Assembly: GCA_013619105.1 (NCBI GenBank)
Contig: JABXKU010000021.1
Coordinates: 1 to 35,825 of the forward strand
Direction of reading: 5' to 3'
From: Desulfuromonadales bacterium
Lineage (GTDB): Bacteria > Desulfobacterota > Desulfuromonadia > Desulfuromonadales > Syntrophotaleaceae
DNA: 35,825 bases
This document shows, one piece after another, positions 32,498-35,825 of this stretch. Made by a program: the position numbers and the translations under genes. How positions within the stretch are numbered: position 1 is the stretch's first letter; each line of letters starts with the position of its first letter. The notes below the pieces were generated by a model. The model was not told the DNA's origin, did no database searches, and saw only the letters and a list, made by a program, of their open reading frames with translations.

Positions 32498-33643
32498 TTA
32501 AAGGGCTTTGCGGAAAAGCTCGGCGATATCTTCCGGAGTGGCCATGCGCGGATTAGTGGCAATGCACTCATCTTGCATGACGTTATCTGTCAGGCGTTGA
32601 AGCTGGTCTTCAGACAGTCCCAGATCGGTCAAGGATTGTTTCAAGCCAATATCAGCTACGAGTTTTTTTACTGCCTCGATAGCCTGCTCGGCCGCGGGCA
32701 GCGGCTCCTTCGCGCCAACCTCCCCTATCGCCTGGGCGATCTGTCGAAATCGCTGCCGGCAGTCTGGTAAATTAAACTGCATGACATGGGGTAGCAGGAT
32801 AGCGTTGGCCTCGCCGTGGTGAGTATCAATCAAGCCACCGACCTGATGAGTCATGGCGTGACCGGCACCGAGTATGGCATTGGAAAAGGCAATTCCGGCG
32901 TTGAGGCTGGCCAAGGCCATATTGGTATTGACCTGCAGATTGCACCGGTCGGCCACCGCCTGGCGCAGATTGCCAAATACCAGCCGGATAGCATTTAGGG
33001 CATGCAGGTCAGTCAGAGGGGTGGCGGCCAGGGAGACATAGGCTTCGATCGCGTGGGCTAACGTGTCGATGCCGGTGGTGGCAGCCAAACGCGGAGTCAC
33101 GCTAGTCAGAAGGTTCGGGTCGATAAGGGCAATGTCTGGAATAAGCGATCGGGAGACGAAGGACATCTTCAACCGACGCTCGGTATGGACAATGCGGGCG
33201 AACTGGGTGACTTCGGTGCCGGTGCCGGCGGTGGTGGGGACGATGATAACCGGAGGTAGAGGTTGGTGAATCTTGTTGATGCCTTCATAGTCGGTTAAGT
33301 GTCCGCCGTTGGTGGACAGCATGGCAATCACCTTGGCTGTGTCGGCGCAACTGCCTCCACCCACTCCGACAACGGCGTCGCAATTGGTCATTTGGTAGCG
33401 TTCCAGGGCCACTTCAACTTCTGTGTCCTTGGGGTTGGAGCTTAGGGCAGAAAAAATTTCGAATTCAATCCCTGCGGCGCCAAGATATTCCGCCGCTTGA
33501 TCGATCCAGCCAGTTTCCAGCAAGCCCTTGTCGGTCACCATCAAGACTCTGGAGGCACCGCTCCCTGCGGCGCTTTCACCGAGATGCTGCAGGGCACCGG
33601 GACCGAAAATGACTTCCGGAATGACAAATTTGCTGATGTTCAT
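32498..33643 (-). CDS. Iron-containing (group III) alcohol dehydrogenase
   Basis: A 381-aa cytosolic NAD(P)-dependent dehydrogenase. The nucleotide site is VGVGGGSCADTAK (92-104). The metal ligands are Asp193 and His197 (GIDTLAHAIEAY), His262 (GAGHAMTH) and His276 (THHGEAN), a full set. Such enzymes interconvert alcohols (ethanol, butanol, 1,3-propanediol, lactaldehyde) and aldehydes; which one is not determined. The ribosome-binding site is weak (GGCGG). A perfect 16-bp palindrome lies 128 bp upstream of the start. It is 67 bp upstream of the histidine kinase gene on the same strand, so co-expression is possible. Confidence 0.93.
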   Translation of the reverse strand: MNISKFVIPEVIFGPGALQHLGESAAGSGASRVLMVTDKGLLETGWIDQAAEYLGAAGIEFEIFSALSSNPKDTEVEVALERYQMTNCDAVVGVGGGSCADTAKVIAMLSTNGGHLTDYEGINKIHQPLPPVIIVPTTAGTGTEVTQFARIVHTERRLKMSFVSRSLIPDIALIDPNLLTSVTPRLAATTGIDTLAHAIEAYVSLAATPLTDLHALNAIRLVFGNLRQAVADRCNLQVNTNMALASLNAGIAFSNAILGAGHAMTHQVGGLIDTHHGEANAILLPHVMQFNLPDCRQRFRQIAQAIGEVGAKEPLPAAEQAIEAVKKLVADIGLKQSLTDLGLSEDQLQRLTDNVMQDECIATNPRMATPEDIAELFRKAL

Positions 33644-33770
33644 GGCTTTACCGCCGAAAGGAAGTTTCTATCCGCACTCTTACAAAGGTGTAGGGGCAAA
33701 GCTCTTATAAAAAGGCCTTGCATAGATCATTAGAGTACTATGAGTGAAACCTGGCAGTCAATGAGGTTTG

Positions 33771-33786
33771 ATGCGGTATACCGCAT
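33771..33786. promoter_or_regulatory. Perfect 16-bp palindrome, candidate operator
   Basis: ATGCGGTATACCGCAT reads the same on both strands. It sits in the 175-bp gap between moeA and the alcohol dehydrogenase gene, upstream of the latter. On the minus strand a TTGACT (a possible -35) begins about 14 bp after it. A dimeric repressor or activator is the natural reading; the protein is unknown. Confidence 0.55.
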
Positions 33787-33818
33787 AGTTCGCTCGATGG
33801 TGACGGAATGTGCAGGTT

Positions 33819-35036
33819 TTAGTGTTCGAGCATATCTGCGTCGCTGCTTAGCAGGTGGATATGGACCTGATCGCCAGCTTGAAAGTGGTCTCGGTCCTCA
33901 GGCAGCAGCGCCAGGGCATCGGCCCGTACCATGGTTTTGAGGATGCCGGTATTCTGGTCGCCGGAGCAGCTGGCTAGATATTTCCCATCGCGCACCTCAA
34001 TGCTGACCCTCTGAAAATTGAGAACGCCGAGGCGCTTTTTGGTCAGATCCGTTAGTAAGGTGGCCTCAATCAAAGGCTTAATCACTCGCCTATGGCCCAT
34101 CATCTTCAGTATGGCGGGTCTCACCAGTTCTTCGAAGGTGACCAGGGTTGATACCGGGTTGCCAGGTAGGCAGAAAATGGGTGTTTTGCCAAGGCAGGCA
34201 AAAGTGGTTGGTCGGCCCGGTTTGATGCCGACGCGGTGGAAGAGGGTTTCGGCGCCGAGTTCATCGAGTACGGTGCGAACAAAATCTCGGTCGCCGGTCG
34301 ATACGCCGGCGGAGGTGATCAGTGCATCGGCCTTGAGTCCTTCGAGCATCTTTTCCCGGGTCGCTTCGCGGGTGTCGCGGGCAATGCCAAGAATGGTCGG
34401 TTCGGCGCCGATTTCCCGCAGGGCCGTAGCCAGGGCCAGGGTGTTGCTGTTAATGATCCTGTCATCTCCCAGCGGTTCTCCGGGCTCGACTAATTCGTCG
34501 CCGGTGGCGAGAATAGCCACCCTGGAGGGACGAAAAACAGAGACAAAGATCTTGCCATAGGACGCAAGCATGCCAATTTCCGCAGGCCGTAGAATCGTGC
34601 CGGCAGGAACGACGCACTCGCCAGTTTGAACGTCTTCTCCCTTGTGGCGAATGTGTGCTCCAGCCTTGATTGGTTTGGGAAAATGAACACCGCCATTGGT
34701 CTCTTCAGTGTCTTCAACGGGTACAATGGCATCGGCGCCAGCCGGGACTGGGGCTCCGGTCATGATCTTGACGGCGGTTCCGGCCTTCAAAGGGGAGCCG
34801 AGGGAGCCGCCGGCTGGAATAAAGCCGGTTACCGGCAGGGTAGTAGGCTGTTGGCAGTCGGCAGAACAAACAGCATAGCCGTCCATGGCAGAATTGGTCC
34901 AACGGGGCATGTCCCAGGGCGCCATAATATCTTCGGCAAGGACCCGACCGCCGGCATCGAGGATGGACGCGCGCTCGAGGCCCATCAAGGGAACCTGGTT
35001 CAGGATGGTGGCACGGGCTTCTTCAAAGCTGGGCAT
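33819..35036 (-). CDS. moeA: Molybdopterin molybdenumtransferase MoeA
   Basis: A 405-aa enzyme that inserts molybdate (or tungstate) into adenylylated molybdopterin. Hallmarks are the N-terminal PRWTNSAMDGYAV motif (44-56), the IMTGAPVPAGADAIVPVEDTE region in two parts (about 90-110), the SAGVSTGDRDFVR motif, the IKPGRPTTFA segment and the LPGNPVSTLVTF loop. Domain IV (about 325-400) is present. The ATG has AAGGAA at a good distance. It is monocistronic by spacing. It implies molybdo- or tungsto-enzymes elsewhere in the genome. Confidence 0.95.
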   Translation of the reverse strand: MPSFEEARATILNQVPLMGLERASILDAGGRVLAEDIMAPWDMPRWTNSAMDGYAVCSADCQQPTTLPVTGFIPAGGSLGSPLKAGTAVKIMTGAPVPAGADAIVPVEDTEETNGGVHFPKPIKAGAHIRHKGEDVQTGECVVPAGTILRPAEIGMLASYGKIFVSVFRPSRVAILATGDELVEPGEPLGDDRIINSNTLALATALREIGAEPTILGIARDTREATREKMLEGLKADALITSAGVSTGDRDFVRTVLDELGAETLFHRVGIKPGRPTTFACLGKTPIFCLPGNPVSTLVTFEELVRPAILKMMGHRRVIKPLIEATLLTDLTKKRLGVLNFQRVSIEVRDGKYLASCSGDQNTGILKTMVRADALALLPEDRDHFQAGDQVHIHLLSSDADMLEH

Positions 35037-35346
35037 GGGATATTCCTTCTGAATTAATATCTATGGCAATGTCTTCGATAGTCTGAAGCGAGGTGCCATA
35101 TAATAGCTTGTTTTGCTAGAGGCTTCAGGCCTCCAAGAGGTTTCCAGCTGGATCTAGTTTGCGCATTGAGAAACAAAGCGTCTGGGCAGATAAAATTGCT
35201 GATGGAGCTAAATTGTTAGGCTCGTCCCTTGCGGGATGGCGCTGTTGAGCTAAAATGTGCGCTGTGTTGGTTGTCAGGCTTAACTTCGTATGTGTATAGA
35301 ATAAAACAACGTTTAATCTTTTTTTTGTTTTCAGCCCTAGGGGGAG

Positions 35347-35380
35347 GGCGGGTCCAAACAAAAAAAGGTTCCCGCCTTTT
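35347..35380 (+). terminator. Terminator-like hairpin in the right-end region
   Basis: GGCGGG (35347-35352) pairs with CCCGCC (35371-35376), followed by TTTT. The loop of 18 nt contains an A-tract. No gene on the plus strand precedes it, so its purpose is unclear; it may belong to a non-coding element. Confidence 0.4.
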
Positions 35381-35402
35381 GTGGAAAGAAACCCAGTCAG
35401 CC

Positions 35403-35467
35403 GGAAACAATAAAGTCTGCGGCGAGGAAGAGCGCTCCTTTCCAATTCGGGAGGCCGCACCGTTTCC
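35403..35467. repeat. Nested stems in the right-end region
   Basis: GGAAAC (35403-35408) pairs with GTTTCC (35462-35467). Inside it TGCGGC (35418-35423) pairs with GCCGCA (35454-35459), and the centre holds the palindrome GAGCGCTC. The nesting suggests a folded RNA or a repeat unit. It does not match any RNA family I can recall. Confidence 0.45.
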
Positions 35468-35641
35468 AGCGGGACCCGTAGGCCTTCGACCTTAGAATGG
35501 ATATCTTTAGGTCGGTTGGCTCGGAGACAATTCAGGTTGTTGGTGGCCAATCCCAGCATACACATTTGTGGCAAGCTCGGATTAACTCAATGCGTCCACT
35601 CTCAGCTGTTTAGCCGCTGGAGATGATAGAAATTACACCAA

Positions 35642-35674
35642 CAAGTGGTCTTTTTCAACAAAAAAGACCGCTTG
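35642..35674. repeat. 14-bp hairpin near the right edge
   Basis: CAAGTGGTCTTTTT (35642-35655) pairs with AAAAAGACCGCTTG (35661-35674) with one G-U pair and a 5-nt loop. The T and A runs are inside the stem and no T-run follows it, so terminator activity is doubtful. Confidence 0.6.
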
Positions 35675-35825
35675 GAGACCCTTGTGACTGATGCTTAAGG
35701 CAGGGTGGCGGCCCGGATGGCACATAGTGTAACCTGGTCAATCGGTCCATAACGGAACATAAAGGTCCGGATTGGCGTGAGGGGTTGGTGCTTTTACGTT
35801 TTGGGGTCACTGGGGTGGCCTTTTG

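Larger units (their letters stand above)
35037..35825. other. 789-bp non-coding right end with nested inverted repeats
   Basis: No convincing gene. The two longest frames (35125-35574 minus and 35229-35495 plus) overlap each other, lack ribosome-binding sites and have low-complexity composition. Structures present are GAGGC/GCCTC (35119-35133), GGCGGG/CCCGCC with TTTT (35347-35380), a nested set at 35403-35467, and CAAGTGGTCTTTTT/AAAAAGACCGCTTG (35642-35674). The first 60 bp must hold the moeA promoter. Composition is more AT-rich than the coding parts. Confidence 0.6.

Noticed and set aside
35125-35574. ORF of 149 codons on the minus strand, with a plus-strand ORF across it
   Set aside because: No start signal, overlapping opposite frames and unusual composition; more like translated non-coding repeat.

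Overview
The window is a gene-dense chromosomal segment, by eye around 55-60% GC in the coding parts, from a Gram-negative anaerobe. It most resembles Desulfuromonadales (Desulfobacterota, formerly Deltaproteobacteria). The evidence is a LolA lipoprotein carrier (so an outer membrane), a three-domain NifU with NifS, a REC-PilZ protein of the type common in deltaproteobacteria, C5-pathway heme synthesis (HemL), an NtrC-type two-component pair, an iron-containing alcohol dehydrogenase and a molybdopterin gene. The genus cannot be fixed from the sequence alone. No phage, CRISPR array, rRNA, tRNA or complete IS was seen.

Layout, left to right. 1-375 is a non-coding dispersed-repeat-like element packed with inverted repeats. 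471-6828 (+) carries lolA, a YajQ protein, rimO and two half-size ABC exporter genes that form an asymmetric heterodimer. 6887-8292 (-) has a small membrane protein and a REC-PilZ protein. 8438-8609 holds two strong hairpins, the second a clear terminator for nifU-nifS (8627-10692, -). 10693-11115 is an unusual leader region with a 12-codon peptide ORF and a stable hairpin ahead of an AGCS-type Na+/amino-acid symporter (11116-12462, +). A hot-dog thioesterase and two half-size YeeE/YedE sulfur transporters follow, ending at a terminator near 14250. 14310-18786 (-) carries a ThDP-dependent 2-keto acid decarboxylase, a DksA/TraR-like protein with a degenerate zinc site, mnmH and hslO.

18984-21784 (+) holds a sugar-phosphate nucleotidyltransferase and a DUF445 membrane protein, separated by a roughly 165-bp MITE-like element. 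21985-26425 (+) is an export operon: periplasmic adaptor, one ATPase and two different MacB-type permeases. 26691-27293 (-) is an unrecognised six-helix membrane protein. 27303-27811 is a 509-bp gap with a convincing candidate small RNA (promoter, closed stem, terminator). 27812-32430 (-) is a histidine kinase, sigma-54 response regulator and hemL cluster. 32498-33643 (-) is an iron alcohol dehydrogenase with a perfect 16-bp palindrome upstream, and 33819-35036 (-) is moeA. The last 789 bp have no convincing gene but contain nested inverted repeats.

Functional themes. Sulfur and Fe-S handling recurs: RimO methylthiolation, NifU/NifS, YeeE/YedE transporters, and the MnmH rhodanese/selenouridine enzyme. 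Envelope export also recurs: LolA, the heterodimeric ABC exporter and the adaptor-ATPase-two-permease pump. The least explained and most worthwhile items are the candidate small RNA at about 27629-27740, the leader peptide/hairpin region before the AGCS symporter, the MITE-like element, and the palindrome before the alcohol dehydrogenase. No wholly new multi-gene system could be demonstrated by reading alone.
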